DNA from: Owenia fusiformis
Taxonomy: Eukaryota > Annelida > Polychaeta > Sabellida > Oweniidae
Reading direction: 5' to 3'
Assembly (NCBI GenBank): GCA_903813345.2
Contig: CAIIXF020000113.1
Span: 62,001 to 126,000 of the forward strand
DNA length: 64,000 bases
In this document: one piece after another, positions 30,061 through 45,401 of the stretch
Position numbering within the stretch: position 1 is the stretch's first letter
Layout: the number at the start of each line of letters is the position of its first letter
Made by a program: the position numbers and the translations under genes
Notes under the pieces: generated by a model
Databases searched by the model: none
What the model saw: only the letters and a program-made list of their open reading frames with translations
What the model was told of the DNA's origin: nothing

Positions 30061-30944
30061 GGTCTGGATGTAAGCCTAGGAACATGCATTCAGTAGCTCC
30101 GCTATCTACACTGGGTACGCTACAACAGAGTGTGTAGAGGTAACCTAAGAGCAGCGCTATAGCTACGCGGCTATAGAGGTAACCTTAGTAGAATGAATGC
30201 GTTAGCTACACTGGCTACGCTGCTACAGAGTGTACAGAGGTAACCCAAGGAGCATACATGCTGTGGCTACGATAGTTACACTCACTACACAGCTACAGAG
30301 GATGTGGATGTAAGCCTAGGAGCAGGCATTCAGTGGCTACGTTAGCTAGATTGTCTGCACTGATACACAGGGTCGGTCTGTATGTAAGCCTAGGAGCATG
30401 CATTCAGTGGCTCCGCTAGCTACACTGGGTACGCTACTACAGAGGTAACCAAAGGAGTATGCATGCTGTGGCTACGCTAGATACACTCGCAACGCGGCTA
30501 CAGAGGGTATAGAGGTGACCTTAGGGGATTGTATGCGGTAGCTACGCTAGCTACACTGGGTACGCTTCTACAGAGTGTCTGAAGGTAACCCTAGGAGCAG
30601 GGATGCGATGGCTACGCTAGCTACTCTGACTACGCTGCTACACAGGGTCTGGATGTAAGCCGAGGAGCATGCATTCAGTGGCAACGCTAGCTACACTGGG
30701 TAGGCTACTACAGAGTGATTATAGGTAACCTAAGGAGCATGCATGCGGTGGCTACACTAGCTATACTAGCTAAGCGGCTACATAGGTTCTGGAGATTAGC
30801 CTAGGAGCAGTGATTCGGAGGCTACGATATCTAGACTGACTACGCTGACATTACAGGTTCGGAATGTAAGCCTAGTAGCATGCATTCAGTGGCAACGCTA
30901 GCTACACTGGGTAGGATAATACAGAGTGAATAAAACCTCAGGAG

Positions 30945-33900
30945 CAGCTACGCGGCTATAGAGGGTATAGAGGTAAGATTAGGAGAATGTATGCGTTAGC
31001 TACACTGGCTACGCGATTACAGAGGATATAGAGGTTACCTAAGGAGCATGCATGCGGTGGCTACACTACCTACACTGGGTACGCTTCTACAGAGGGTCTG
31101 AAGGTAACCCTAGGAGCAGGCATGCGATGGATACGCTAGCTACTCTGACTACGCTGCTACACAAGGTCTTGATGTAAGCCTAGGAGCATGCATTCAGTGG
31201 CAACGCTAGCTACACTGGGTTACTAAAGAGTGATTATAGGTAACTTAAGGAGCATGCATGCGGTGGCTACACTACCTACACTCGCTATGCGGCTACATAG
31301 GTTCTGGAGATTAGCCTAGGAGCAGGGATTCGGAGGCTACGTACGCTATCTAGACTGACTACGCTGACATTACAGGGTCGGAATGTAAGCCCAGGAGCAT
31401 GCATTCAGTGGCAACTTGGTAGGCTACTACAGAGTGAATAGAGGTAACCTAAGGAGCAGCTACGCGGCTACAGAGGGTATAGAGGTAACCATAGGAGAAT
31501 GTATGCGTTAGCTACATTGGCTACGCGATTACAGATGATATAGAGGTTACCTAAGGAGCATGCATGCGTTGGCTACACTACCTACATTCGTACCTTATCT
31601 AGACTGACTACGCTTACATTACAGGGTCGGAATGTAAGCCTAGGAGCATGCATTCAGTGGCAACGCTAGCTACACTGGGTAGGCTACTACAGAGTGAATA
31701 GAGGTAACCTAAGGAGCAGCTACGCGGCTATAGAGGTAACCTTAGTAGAATGAATGCGTTAGCTACACTGGCTACGCTGCTACAGAGTGTACAGAGGTAA
31801 CCCAAGGAGAATACATGCCTAGGAGCAGGGATTCGGAGGCTACGTAAGCTATCTAGACTGACTACGCTGACATTACATGGTCGGAATGTAAGCCTAGGAG
31901 CATGCATTCAGTGGCAACGCTATTTACACTGGGTAGGCTACTACAGGAGGAGCAGCTACGCGGCTATAGAGGTAACCTTAGTAGAATGAATGCGTTAGCT
32001 ACACTGGCTACGCAGCTACAGAGTGTACAGAGGTAACCCAAGGAGCATACATGCTGTGGCTACGATAGTTACACTCACTACACAGCTACAGAGGATGTGG
32101 ATGTAAGCCTAGGAGCAGGCATTCAGTGGCTACGTTAGCTACATTGTCTGCGCTGATACACAGGGTCGGTCTGTATGTAAGCCTAGGAGCATGCATTCAG
32201 TGGCTCCGCTAGCTACACTGGGTACGCTACTACAGAGGTAACCAAAGGAGTATGCATGCTGTGGCTACGCTAGATACACTCGCAACGCGGCTACAGAGGG
32301 TATAGAGGTGACCTTAGGGGATTGTATGCGGTAGCTACGCTAGCTACACTGGGTACGCTTCTACAGAGTGTCTGAAGGTAACCCTAGGAGCAGGGATTCG
32401 ATGGCTACGCTAGCTACTCTGACTACGCTGCTACACAGGGTCTGGATGTAAGCCGAGGAGCATGCATTCAGTGGCAACGCTAGCTACACTGGGTAGGCTA
32501 CTACAGAGTGATTATAGGTAACCTAAGGAGCATGCATGCGGTGGCTACACTAGCTATACTAGCTAAGCGGCTACATAGGTTCTGGAGATTAGCCTAGGAG
32601 CAGTGATTCGGAGGCTACGATATCTAGACTGACTACGCTGACATTACAGGGTCGGAATGTAAGCCTAGTAGCATGCATTCAGGAGCAGCTACGCGGCTAT
32701 AGAGGGTATAGAGGTAAGATTAGGAGAATGTATGCGTTAGCTACACTGGCTACGCGATTACAGAGGATATAGAGGTTACCTGAGGAGCATGCATGCGGTG
32801 GCTACACTACCTACACTGGGTACGCTTCTACAGAGGGTCTGAAGGTAACCCTAGGAGCAGGCATGCGATGGATACGCTAGCTACTCTGACTACGCTGCTA
32901 CACAAGTTCTTGATGTAAGCCTAGGAGCATGCATTCAGTGGCAACGCTAGCTACACTGGGTTACTAAACAGTGATTATAGGTAACTTAAGGAGCATGCAT
33001 GCGGTGGCTACACTACTTACACTCGCTACGCGGCTACATAGGTTCTGGAGATTAGCCTAGGAGCAGGGATTCGGAGGCTACGTACGCTATCTAGACTGAC
33101 TACGCTGACATTACAGGGTCGGAATGTAACCCCAGGAGCATGCATTCAGTGGCAACTTGGTAGGCTACTACAGAGTGAATAGAGGTAACCTAAGGAGCAG
33201 CTACGCGGCTACAGAGGGTATAGAGGTAACCATAGGAGAATGTATGCGTTAGCTACATAGGCTACGCGATTACAGACGATATAGAGGTTACCTAAGGAGC
33301 ATGCATGCGGTGGCTACACTACCTACACTCGCTACGCGGATACATAGGTTCTGGAGATTAGCCTAGGAAAAGGGATTCGGAGGCTACGTACGCTATCTAG
33401 ACTGACTACGCTGACATTACAGGGTCGGAATGTAAGCCTAGGAGCATGCATTCAGTGGCAACGCTAGTTACACTGGGTAGGCTACTACAGGAGGAGCAGC
33501 TACGCGGCTATAGAGGTAACCTTAGTAGAATGAATGCGTTAGCTACACTGGCTACGCTGCTACAGAGTGTACAGAGGTAACCCAAGGAGAATACATGCTG
33601 TGGTTACACTGTGGATAGTTACACTCACGACACAGCTACAGAGGTTGTGAAGGAGCCTAGGAGCAGGCATTCAGTGGCTACGTTAGCTACATTGGCTACG
33701 CAGCTACACAGGGTCTGGATGTATGCCTAGGAGCATGCATTAGTGGCTCCACTGGGTACGCTACTACAGAGTGTATAGAGGTAACCAAAGTAGTATGCAT
33801 GCTGTGGCTACGCTAGCTACACTTGCAACGCGGCTACAGAGGGTATAGAGGTGACCATTTGGGGAATGTATGAGGTAGCTATGCTAGACTGGGTACGCTT

Positions 33901-34414
33901 CTACACAAGGTCTTGATGTAAGCCTAGGAGCATGCATTCAGTGGCAATGCTAGTTACACTGGGTTACTAAAGAGTGATTATAGGTAACTTAAGGAGCATG
34001 CATGCGGTGGCTACACTACCTACACTCGCTACGCGGCTACATAGGTTCTGGAGATTAGCCTAGGAGTAGGGATTCGGAGGCTACGTACCTTATCTAGACT
34101 GACTACGCTTACATTACAGGGTCGGAATGTAAGCCTAGGAGCATGCATTCAGTGGCAACGCTAGCTACACTGGGTAGGCTACTACAGAGTGAATAGAGGT
34201 AACCTAAGGAGCAGCTACGCGGCTATAGAGGTAACCTTAGTAGAATGAATGCGTTAGCTACACTGGCTACGCTGCTACAGAGTGTACAGAGGTAACCCAA
34301 GGAGAATACATGCCTAGGAGCAGGGATTCGGAGGCTACGTAAGCTATCTAGACTGACTACGCTGACATTACAGGGTCGGAATGTAAGCCCAGGAGCATGC
34401 ATTCAGTGGCAACT
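30945..34414. repeat. Higher-order block, copy 1 of a 14457-bp-offset duplication
   Basis: Matches 45402-48871 at constant offset 14457 (junction anchors 31417/45874, 33158/47615, 34415/48872). Within and just after it there is a second, shorter periodicity of about 2.8 kb: 33158 and 35961 carry the same junction, as do 34415 and 37212. So 31.9-34.7 kb and 34.7-37.5 kb are themselves a local tandem duplication. Confidence 0.8.
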
Positions 34415-37211
34415 TGGTAGGCTACTACAGAGTGAATAGAGGTAACCTAAGGAGCAGCTACGCGGCTATAGAGGGTATAGAGGTAACCATAGGAGAATGT
34501 ATGCGTTAGCTACATTGGCTACGCGATTACAGACGATATAGAGATTACCTAAGGAGCATGCATGCGGTGGCTACACTACCTACACTCGCTACGCGGATAC
34601 ATAGGTTCTGGAGATTAGCCTAGGAAAAGGGATTCGGAGGCTACGTACGCTATCTAGACTGACTACGCTGACATTACATGGTCGGAATGTAAGCCTAGGA
34701 GCATGCATTCAGTGGCAACGCTATTTACACTGGGTAGGCTACTACAGGAGGAGCAGCTACGCGGCTATAGAGGTAACCTTAGTAGAATGAATGCGTTAGC
34801 TACACTGGCTACGCTGCTACAGAGTGTACAGAGGTAACCCAAGGAGCATACATGCTGTGGCTACGATAGTTACACTCACTACACAGCTACAGAGGATGTG
34901 GATTTAAGCCTAGGAGCAGGCATTCAGTGGCTACGTTAGCTACATTGTCTGCGCTGATACACAGGGTCGGTCTGTATGTAAGCCTAGGAGCATGCATTCA
35001 GTGGCTCCGCTAGCTACACTGGGTACGCAACTACAGAGGTAACCAAAGGAGTATGCATGCTGTGGCTACGCTAGATACACTCGCAACGCGGCTACAGAGG
35101 GTATAGAGGTGACCTTAGGGGATTGTATGCGGTAGCTACGCTAGCTACACTGTGTACGCTTCTACAGAGTGTCTGAAGGTAACCCTAGGAGCAGGGATGC
35201 GATGGCTACGCTAGCTACTCTGACTACGCTGCTACACAGGGTCTGGATGTAAGCCGAGGAGCATGCATTCAGTGGCAACGCTAGCTTCACTCGGTAGGCT
35301 ACTACAGAGTGATTATAGGTAGCCTAAGGAGCATGCATGCGGTGGCTACACTAGCTATACTAGCTAAGCGGCTACATAGGTTCTGGAGATTAGCCTAGGA
35401 GCAGTGATTCGGAGGCTACGATATCTAGACTGACTACGCTGACATTACAGGGTCGGAATGTAAGCCTAGTAGCATGCATTCAGGAGCAGCTACGCGGCTA
35501 TAGAGGGTATAGAGGTAAGATTAGGAGAATGTATGCGTTAGCTACACTGGCTACGCGATTACAGAGGATATAGAGGTTACCTGAGGAGCATGCATATGCG
35601 GTGGCTACACTACCTACACTGGGTACGCTTCTACAGAGGGTCTGAAGGTAACCCTAGGAGCAGGCATGCGATGGATACGCTAGCTACTCTGACTACGCTG
35701 CTACACAAGGTCTTGATGTAAGCCTAGGAGCATGCATTCAGTGGCAACGCTAGCTACACTGGGTTACTAAACAGTGATTATAGGTAACTTAAGGAGCATG
35801 CATGCGGTGGCTACACTACCTACACTCGCTACGCGGCTACATAGGTTCTGGAGATTAGCCTAGGAGCAGGGATTCGGAGGCTACGTACGCTATCTAGACT
35901 GACTACGCTGACATTACAGGGTCGGAATGTAACCCCAGGAGCATGCATTCAGTGGCAACTTGGTAGGCTACTACAGAGTGAATAGAGGTAACCTAAGGAG
36001 CAGCTACGCGGCTACAGAGGGTATAGAGGTAACCATAGGAGAATGTATGCGTTAGCTACATTGGCTACGCGATTACAGACGATATAGAGGTTACCTAAGG
36101 AGCATGCATGCGGTGGCTACACTACCTACACTCGCTACGAGGATACATAGGTTCTGGAGATTAGCCTAGGAAAAGGGATTCGGAGGCTACGTACGCTATC
36201 TAGACTGACTACGCTGACATTACAGGGTCGGAATGTAAGCCTAGGAGCATGCATTCAGTGGCAACGCTAGTTACACTGGGTAGGCTACTACAGGAGGAGC
36301 AGCTACGCGGCTATAGAGGTAACCTTAGTAGAATGAATGCGTTAGCTACACTGGCTACGCTGCTACAGAGTGTACAGAGGTAACCCAAGGAGAATACATG
36401 CTGTGGTTACACTGTGGATAGTTACACTCACGACACAGCTACAGAGGTTGTGGAGGAGCCTAGGAGCAGGCATTCAGTGGCTACGTTAGCTACATTGGCT
36501 ACGCAGCTACACAGGGTCTGGATGTATGCCTAGGAGCATGCATTAGTGGCCCCACTGGGTACGCTACTACAGAGTGTATAGAGGTAACCAAAGTAGTATG
36601 CATGCTGTGGCTACGCTAGCTACACTTGCAACGCGGCTACAGAGGGTATAGAGGTGACCATTTGGGGAATGTATGAGGTAGCTATGCTAGACTGGGTACG
36701 CTTCTACACAAGGTCTTGATGTAAGCCTAGGAGCATGCATTCAGTGGCAACGCTAGCTACACTGGGTTACTAAAGAGTGATTATAGGTAACTTAAGGAGC
36801 ATGCATGCGGTGGCTACACTACCTACACTCGCTACGCGGCTACATAGGTTCTGGAGATTAGCCTAGGAGTAGGGATTCGGAGGCTACGTACCTTATCTAG
36901 ACTGACTACGCTTACATTACAGGGTCGGAATGTAAGCCTAGGAGCATGCATTCAGTGGCAACGCTAGCTACACTGGGTAGGCTACTACAGAGTGAATAGA
37001 GGTAACCTAAGGAGCAGCTACGCGGCTATAGAGGTAACCTTAGTAGAATGAATGCGTTAGCTACACTGGCTACGCTGCTACAGAGTGTACAGAGGTAACC
37101 CAAGGAGAATACATGCCTAGGAGCAGGGATTCGGAGGCTACGTAAGCTATCTACTACGCTGACATTACAGGGTCGGAATGTAAGCCCAGGAGCATGCATT
37201 CAGTGGCAACT

Positions 37212-40200
37212 TGGTAGGCTACTACAGAGTGAATAGAGGTAACCTAAGGAGCAGCTACGCGGCTATAGAGGGTATAGAGGTAACCATAGGAGAATGTATG
37301 CGTTAGCTACATTGGCTACGCGATTACAGACGATATAGAGATTACCTAAGGAGCATGCATGCGGTGGCTACACTACCTACACTCGCTACGCGGATACATA
37401 GGTTCTGGAGATTATCCTAGGAAAAGGGATTCGGAGGCTACGTACGCTATCTAGACTGACTACGCTGACATTACATGGTCGGAATGTAAGCCTAGGAGCA
37501 TGCATTCAGTGGCAACGCTATTTACACTGGGTAGGCTACTACAGGAGGAGCAGCTACGCGGCTATAGAGGTAACCTTAGTAGAATGAATGCGTTAGCTAC
37601 ACTGGCTACGCTGCTACAGAGTGTACAGAGGTAACCCAAGGAGCATACATGCTGTTGCTACGATAGTTACACTCACTACACAGCTACAGAGGATGTGGAT
37701 GTAAGCCTAGGAGCAGGCATTCAGTGGCTATGTTAGCTAAATTGGCTACTCGGCTACACAGGGTCTGGATGTAAGCCTAGGAACATGCATTCAGTAGCTC
37801 CGCTATCTACACTGGGTACGCTACAACAGAGTGTGTAGAGGTAACCAAACGAGTATGCATGCTGTGGCTACGCTAGCTACACTGGGTAGGCTACTACAGA
37901 GTGAATAGAGGTAACCTAAGGAGCAGCTACGCGGCTATAGAGGTAACCTTAGTAGAATGAATGCGTTAGCTACACTGGCTACGCTGCTACAGAGTGTACA
38001 GAGGTAACACAAGGAGAATACATGCTGTGGTTACACTGTGGATAGTTACACTCACGACACAGCTACAGAGGTTGTGGAGGAGCCTAGGAGCAGGCATTCA
38101 GTGGCTACGTTAGCTACATTGGCTACGCAGCTACACAGGGTCTGGGTGTATGTTTAGGAGCATGCATTCAGTGGCCCCACTGGGTACGCTACTACAGAGT
38201 GTATAGAGGTAACCAAACGAGTATGCATGCTGTGGCTACGCTAGCTACACTCGCAACGTGGCTACAGAGGGTATAGAGGTGACCTTAGGGGAATGTATGT
38301 GCTTGCTACGGTAGCTACAATGGGTACGCTTCTACAGAGGGTCGGAAGGTAACCCTAGGAGCATGCATACAGTGGCTCCGCTAGCTACACTCGTTACGAG
38401 GCTACAGAGGGTATAGATGTAACCTTAGGAGAATGTATGCGGTAGATACCCTAGCAACACTGGTTACGCGGCTACAGAGGGTCTGGAGGTAACCCTAGGA
38501 GCAGGCATGCGATGGCTACGCTTTCTAATCTGACTACGCTTCTACACAGGGTCTGGATGTAGACCTAGGAGCATGCATTCAGTGGGTACGTTAGGTTTAT
38601 TGGCTACGCGGCTACACAGGGTCTAGAAGTAGGCCTATGAGCATGCATTCAGGGGCTACGCTAGCTACACTGGCTTTGTGACTACACAGGGTCTAAAAGT
38701 AAGCCTAGGAGCATGCATTCAGTGGCTACACTGGCTTTGCGACAACTGGTGTATAGAGGTAACCAAATGAGCATACATGCTGAGGCTCCGATAGCTACAC
38801 TCACTACACGGCTACAGAGGTTGTGGAGGTAAGCCTAGGAGCAGGCATTCAGTGGCTACGTTAGCTACATTGTCTGCGCTGATACACAGGGTCGGTCTGT
38901 ATGTAAGCCTAGGAGCATGCATACAGTGGCTCCGCTAGCTACACTGGGTACGCTACTACAGAGTGTACAGAGGTAACCAAAGGAGTATGCATGCTGTGGC
39001 TACGCTAGCTACACTCGCAACGCGGCTACAGAGGGTATAGAGGTGACCTTAGGGGAATGTATGCGGTAGCTACGCTAGCTACACTGGGTACGCTTCTACA
39101 GAGGGTCGGAAGGTAACCCTAGGAGCAGGCATGAGATGACTACGATAGCAACTCTGACTACGCTGCTACACAGGGTCTGGATGCAAGCCTAGGAGCATGC
39201 ATTCAGTGGCAACGCTACCTACACTGGGTAGGCTACTACAGAGTGATTATATGTAACCTAAGGAGCATGCATGCGGTGGCTACACTAGCTACACTCGCTA
39301 CGCGGCTACATACGTAGGTTCTGGAGATTAGTCTAGGAGCAGGGATTCGGAGGCTACGTACACTATCTAGACTGACTACGCTGACATTACAGGGTCGGAA
39401 TGTAAGCCTAGGAGCATGCATTCAGTGGCAACGCTAGCTACACTGGGTAGGCTACTACAGAGTGAATAGAGGTAACCTAAGTTGCAGTTACAGAGTGTAC
39501 AGAGGTAACCAAAGGAGTATGCATGCTGTGGCTACGCTAGCTACACTTGCAACGCGGCAACAGAGGGTATAGAGGTGACCTTAGGGGATTGTATGCGGTA
39601 GCTACGCTAGCTACACTGGGTACGCTTCTACAGAGTGTCTGAAGGTAACCCTAGGAGCAGGGATGCGATGGCTACGCTAGCTACTCTGACTACGCTGCTA
39701 CACAGGATCTGGATGTAAGCCGAGGAGCATGTATTCAGTGGCAACGCTAGCTACACTGGGTAGGCTACTACAGAGTGATTATAGGTAACCTAAGGAGCAT
39801 GCATGCGGTGGCTACGCTAGTTAGACTCGCTACGCGGCTACAGAGGTTCTTGAGGTAAGCCTAGTAGCATGCATTCAGTGGCAACGCTAGCTACACTGGG
39901 AAGGCTAAATACAGAGTGAATAGAACCTCAGGAGCAGCTACGCGGCTGTAGAGGGTATAGAGGTAAGATTAGGAGAATGTATGCGTTAGCTACACTGGCT
40001 ACGCGATTACAGAGGATATAGAGGTTACCTAAGGAGCATGCATGCGTTGGCTACGCTAGCTACACTTGCAACGCGGCTACAGAGGGTATAGAGGTGACCT
40101 TAGGGGAATGTATGCGGTAGCTACGCTAGCTACACTGGGTACGCTTCTACAGAGGGTCGGAAGGTAACCCTAGGAGCAGGCATGAGATGACTACGATAGC

Positions 40201-41594
40201 AACTCTGACTACGCTGCTACACAGGGTCTGGATGCAAGCCTAGGAGCATGCATTCAGTGGCAACGCTACCTACACTGGGTAGGCTACTACAGAGTGATTA
40301 TATGTAACCTAAGGAGCATGCATGCGGTGGCTACACTAGCTACACTCGCTACGCGGCTACATACGTAGGTTCTGGAGATTAGTCTAGGAGCAGGGATTCG
40401 GAGGCTACGTACACTATCTAGACTGACTACGCTGACATTACAGGGTCGGAATGTAAGCCTAGGAGCATGCATTCAGTGGCAACGCTAGCTACACTGGGTA
40501 GGCTACTACAGAGTGAATAGAGGTAACCTAAGTTGCAGTTACAGAGTGTACAGAGGTAACCAAAGGAGTATGCATGCTCTGGCTACGCTAGCTACACTTG
40601 CAACGCGGCAACAGAGGGTATAGAGGTGACCTTAGGGGATTGTATGCGGTAGCTACGCTAGCTACACTGGGTACGCTTCTACAGAGTGTCTGAAGGTAAC
40701 CCTAGGAGCAGGGATGCGATGGCTACGCTAGCTACTCTGACTACGCTGCTACACAGGATCTGGATGTAAGCCGAGGAGCATGTATTCAGTGGCAACGCTA
40801 GCTACACTGGGTAGGCTACTACAGAGTGATTATAGGTAACCTAAGGAGCATGCATGCGGTGGCTACGCTAGTTAGACTCGCTACGCGGCTACAGAGGTTC
40901 TTGAGGTAAGCCTAGTAGCATGCATTCAGTGGCAACGCTAGCTACTAACCTAAGGAGCAGCTACGCGGCTATAGAGGGTATAGAGGTAACCATAGGAGAA
41001 TGTATGCGTTAGCTACATTGGCTACGCGATTACAGACGATATAGAGATTACCTAAGGAGCATGCATGCGGTGGCTACACTACCTACACTCGCTACGCGGA
41101 TACATAGGTTCTGGAGATTATCCTAGGAAAAGGGATTCGGAGGCTACGTACGCTATCTAGACTGACTACGCTGACATTACATGGTCGGAATGTAAGCCTA
41201 GGAGCATGCATTCAGTGGCAACGCTATTTACACTGGGTAGGCTACTACAGGAGGAGCAGCTACGCGGCTATAGAGGTAACCTTAGTAGAATGAATGCGTT
41301 AGCTACACTGGCTACGCTGCTACAGAGTGTACAGAGGTAACCCAAGGAGCATACATGCTGTTGCTACGATAGTTACACTCACTACACAGCTACAGAGGAT
41401 GTGGATGTAAGCCTAGGAGCAGGCATTCAGTGGCTATGTTAGCTAAATTGGCTACTCGGCTACACAGGGTCTGGATGTAAGCCTAGGAACATGCATTCAG
41501 TAGCTCCGCTATCTACACTGGGTACGCTACAACAGAGTGTGTAGAGGTAACCAAACGAGTATGCATGCTGTGGCTACGCTAGCTACACTGGGTA
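37212..41594. repeat. Higher-order block, copy 1 of the 11660-bp-offset duplication (empty insertion site)
   Basis: Matches 48872-53254 at offset 11660. It includes the unusual junction GCTACTAACCTAAGG at 40941, which recurs at 52601. The block continues without interruption past 41594. Positions 41591-41594 (GGTA) are the unoccupied equivalent of the site where the 9.5-kb element sits in the other copy. Confidence 0.87.
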
Positions 41595-44500
41595 GGCTAC
41601 TACAGAGTGAATAGAGGTAACCTAAGGAGCAGCTACGCGGCTATAGAGGTAACCTTAGTAGAATGAATGCGTTAGCTACACTGGCTACGCTGCTACAGAG
41701 TGTACAGAGGTAACACAAGGAGAATACATGCTGTGGTTACACTGTGGATAGTTACACTCACGACACAGCTACAGAGGTTGTGGAGGAGCCTAGGAGCAGG
41801 CATTCAGTGGCTACGTTAGCTACATTGGCTACGCAGCTACACAGGGTCTGGGTGTATGTTTAGGAGCATGCATTCAGTGGCCCCACTGGGTACGCTACTA
41901 CAGAGTGTATAGAGGTAACCAAACGAGTATGCATGCTGTGGCTACGCTAGCTACACTCGCAACGTGGCTACAGAGGGTATAGAGGTGACCTTAGGGGAAT
42001 GTATGTGCTTGCTACGGTAGCTACAATGGGTACGCTTCTACAGAGGGTCGGAAGGTAACCCTAGGAGCATGCATACAGTGGCTCCGCTAGCTACACTCGT
42101 TACGAGGCTACAGAGGGTATAGATGTAACCTTAGGAGAATGTATGCGGTAGATACCCTAGCAACACTGGTTACGCGGCTACAGAGGGTCTGGAGGTAACC
42201 CTAGGAGCAGGCATGCGATGGCTACGCTTTCTAATCTGACTACGCTTCTACACAGGGTCTGGATGTAGACCTAGGAGCATGCATTCAGTGGGTACGTTAG
42301 GTTTATTGGCTACGCGGCTACACAGGGTCTAGAAGTAGGCCTATGAGCATGCATTCAGGGGCTACGCTAGCTACACTGGCTTTGTGACTACACAGGGTCT
42401 AAAAGTAAGCCTAGGAGCATGCATTCAGTGGCTACACTGGCTTTGCGACAACTGGTGTATAGAGGTAACCAAATGAGCATACATGCTGAGGCTCCGATAG
42501 CTACACTCACTACACGGCTACAGAGGTTGTGGAGGTAAGCCTAGGAGCAGGCATTCAGTGGCTACGTTAGCTACATTGTCTGCGCTGATACACAGGGTCG
42601 GTCTGTATGTAAGCCTAGGAGCATGCATACAGTGGCTCCGCTAGCTACACTGGGTACGCTACTACAGAGTGTACAGAGGTAACCAAAGGAGTATGCATGC
42701 TGTGGCTACGCTAGCTACACTCGCAACGCGGCTACAGAGGGTATAGAGGTGACCTTAGGGGAATGTATGCGGTAGCTACGCTAGCTACACTGGGTACGCT
42801 TCTACAGAGGGTCGGAAGGTAACCCTAGGAGCAGGCATGAGATGACTACGATAGCAACTCTGACTACGCTGCTACACAGGGTCTGGATGCAAGCCTAGGA
42901 GCATGCATTCAGTGGCAACGCTACCTACACTGGGTAGGCTACTACAGAGTGATTATATGTAACCTAAGGAGCATGCATGCGGTGGCTACACTAGCTACAC
43001 TCGCTACGCGGCTACATACGTAGGTTCTGGAGATTAGTCTAGGAGCAGGGATTCGGAGGCTACGTACACTATCTAGACTGACTACGCTGACATTACAGGG
43101 TCGGAATGTAAGCCTAGGAGCATGCATTCAGTGGCAACGCTAGCTACACTGGGTAGGCTACTACAGAGTGAATAGAGGTAACCTAAGTTGCAGTTACAGA
43201 GTGTACAGAGGTAACCAAAGGAGTATGCATGCTGTGGCTACGCTAGCTACACTTGCAACGCGGCAACAGAGGGTATAGAGGTGACCTTAGGGGATTGTAT
43301 GCGGTAGCTACGCTAGCTACACTGGGTACGCTTCTACAGAGTGTCTGAAGGTAACCCTAGGAGCAGGGATGCGATGGCTACGCTAGCTACTCTGACTACG
43401 CTGCTACACAGGATCTGGATGTAAGCCGAGGAGCATGTATTCAGTGGCAACGCTAGCTACACTGGGTAGGCTACTACAGAGTGATTATAGGTAACCTAAG
43501 GAGCATGCATGCGGTGGCTACGCTAGTTAGACTCGCTACGCGGCTACAGAGGTTCTTGAGGTAAGCCTAGTAGCATGCATTCAGTGGCAACGCTAGCTAC
43601 ACTGGGAAGGCTAAATACAGAGTGAATAGAACCTCAGGAGCAGCTACGCGGCTGTAGAGGGTATAGAGGTAAGATTAGGAGAATGTATGCGTTAGCTACA
43701 CTGGCTACGCGATTACAGAGGATATAGAGGTTACCTAAGGAGCATGCATGCGTTGGCTACGCTAGCTACACTTGCAACGCGGCTACAGAGGGTATAGAGG
43801 TGACCTTAGGGGAATGTATGCGGTAGCTACGCTAGCTACACTGGGTACGCTTCTACAGAGGGTCTGAAGGTAACCCTAGGAGCAGGCATGTGATGGCTAC
43901 GCTAGCAACTCTGACTACGCTGCTACAAAGGGTCGGTCTGGATGTAAGCCTAGGAGCATTCATACATACGTAGGTTCTGGAAATTAGTCTAGGAGCAGGG
44001 ATTCGGAGACTACGTACGCTATCTAGACTGACTACGCTGACATTACAGGGTCGGAATGTAAGCCTAGGAGCATGCATTCAGTGGCAACGCTAGTTACACT
44101 GGGTAGGCTACTACAGGAGGAGCAGCTACGCGGGCATAGAGGTAACCTTAGTAGAATGAATGCGTTAGCTACACTGGCTACGCTGCTACAGAGTGTACAG
44201 AGGTAACCCAAGGAGCAAACATGCTGTGGCTACGATAGTTACACTCACTACACAGCTACAGAGGATGTGGATGTAAGCCTAGGAGCAGGCATTCAGTGGC
44301 TACGTTAGCTACATTGGCTACTCGGCTACACAGGGTCTGGATGTAAGCCTAGGAACATGCATTCAGTAGCTCCGCTATCTACACTGGGTACGCTACAACA
44401 GAGTGTGTAGAGGTAACCTAAGAGCAGCGCTATAGCTACGCGGCTATTGAGGTAACCTTAGTAGAATGAATGCGTTAGCTACACTGGCTACGCTGCTACA

Positions 44501-45401
44501 GAGTGTACAGAGGTAACCCAAGGAGAATACATGCCTAGGAGCAGGGATTCGGAGGCTACATAAGCTATCTAGACTGACTACGCTGACATTACATGGTCGG
44601 AATGTAAGCCTAGGAGCATGCATTCAGTGGCAACGCTATTTACACTGGGTAGGCTACTACAGGAGGAGCAGCTACGCGGCTATAGAGGTAACCTTAGTAG
44701 AATGAATGCGTTAGCTACACTGGCTACGCTGCTACAGAGTGTACAGAGGTAACCCAAGGAGCATACATGCTGTGGCTACAATAGTTACACTCACTACACA
44801 GCTACAGAGGATGTGGATGTAAGCCTAGGAGCAGGCATTCAGTGGCTACGTTAGCTACATTGTCTGCGCTGATACACAGGGTCGGTCTGTATGTAAGCCT
44901 AGGAGCATGCATTCAGTGGCTCCGCTAGCTACACTGGGTACGCTACTACAGAGGTAACCAAAGGAGTATGCATGCTGTGGCTACGCTAGATACACTTGCA
45001 ACGCGGCTACAGAGGGTATAGAGGTGACCTTAGGGGATTGTATGCGGTAGCTACGCTAGCTACACTGGGTACGCTTCTACAGAGTGTCTGAAGGTAACCC
45101 TAGGAGCAGGGATGCGATGGCTACGCTAGCTACTCTGACTACGCTGCTACACAGGGTCTGGATGTAAGCCGAGGAGCATGCATTCAGTGGCAACGCTAGC
45201 TACACTCGGTAGGCTACTACAGAGTGATTATAGGTAGCCTAAGGAGCATGCATGCGGTGGCTACACTAGCTATACTAGCTAAGCGGCTACATAGGTTCTG
45301 GAGATGAGCCTAGGAGCAGTGATTCGGAGGCTACGATATCTAGACTGACTACGCTGACATTACAGGGTCGGAATGTAAGCCTAGTAGCATGCATTCAGGA
45401 G

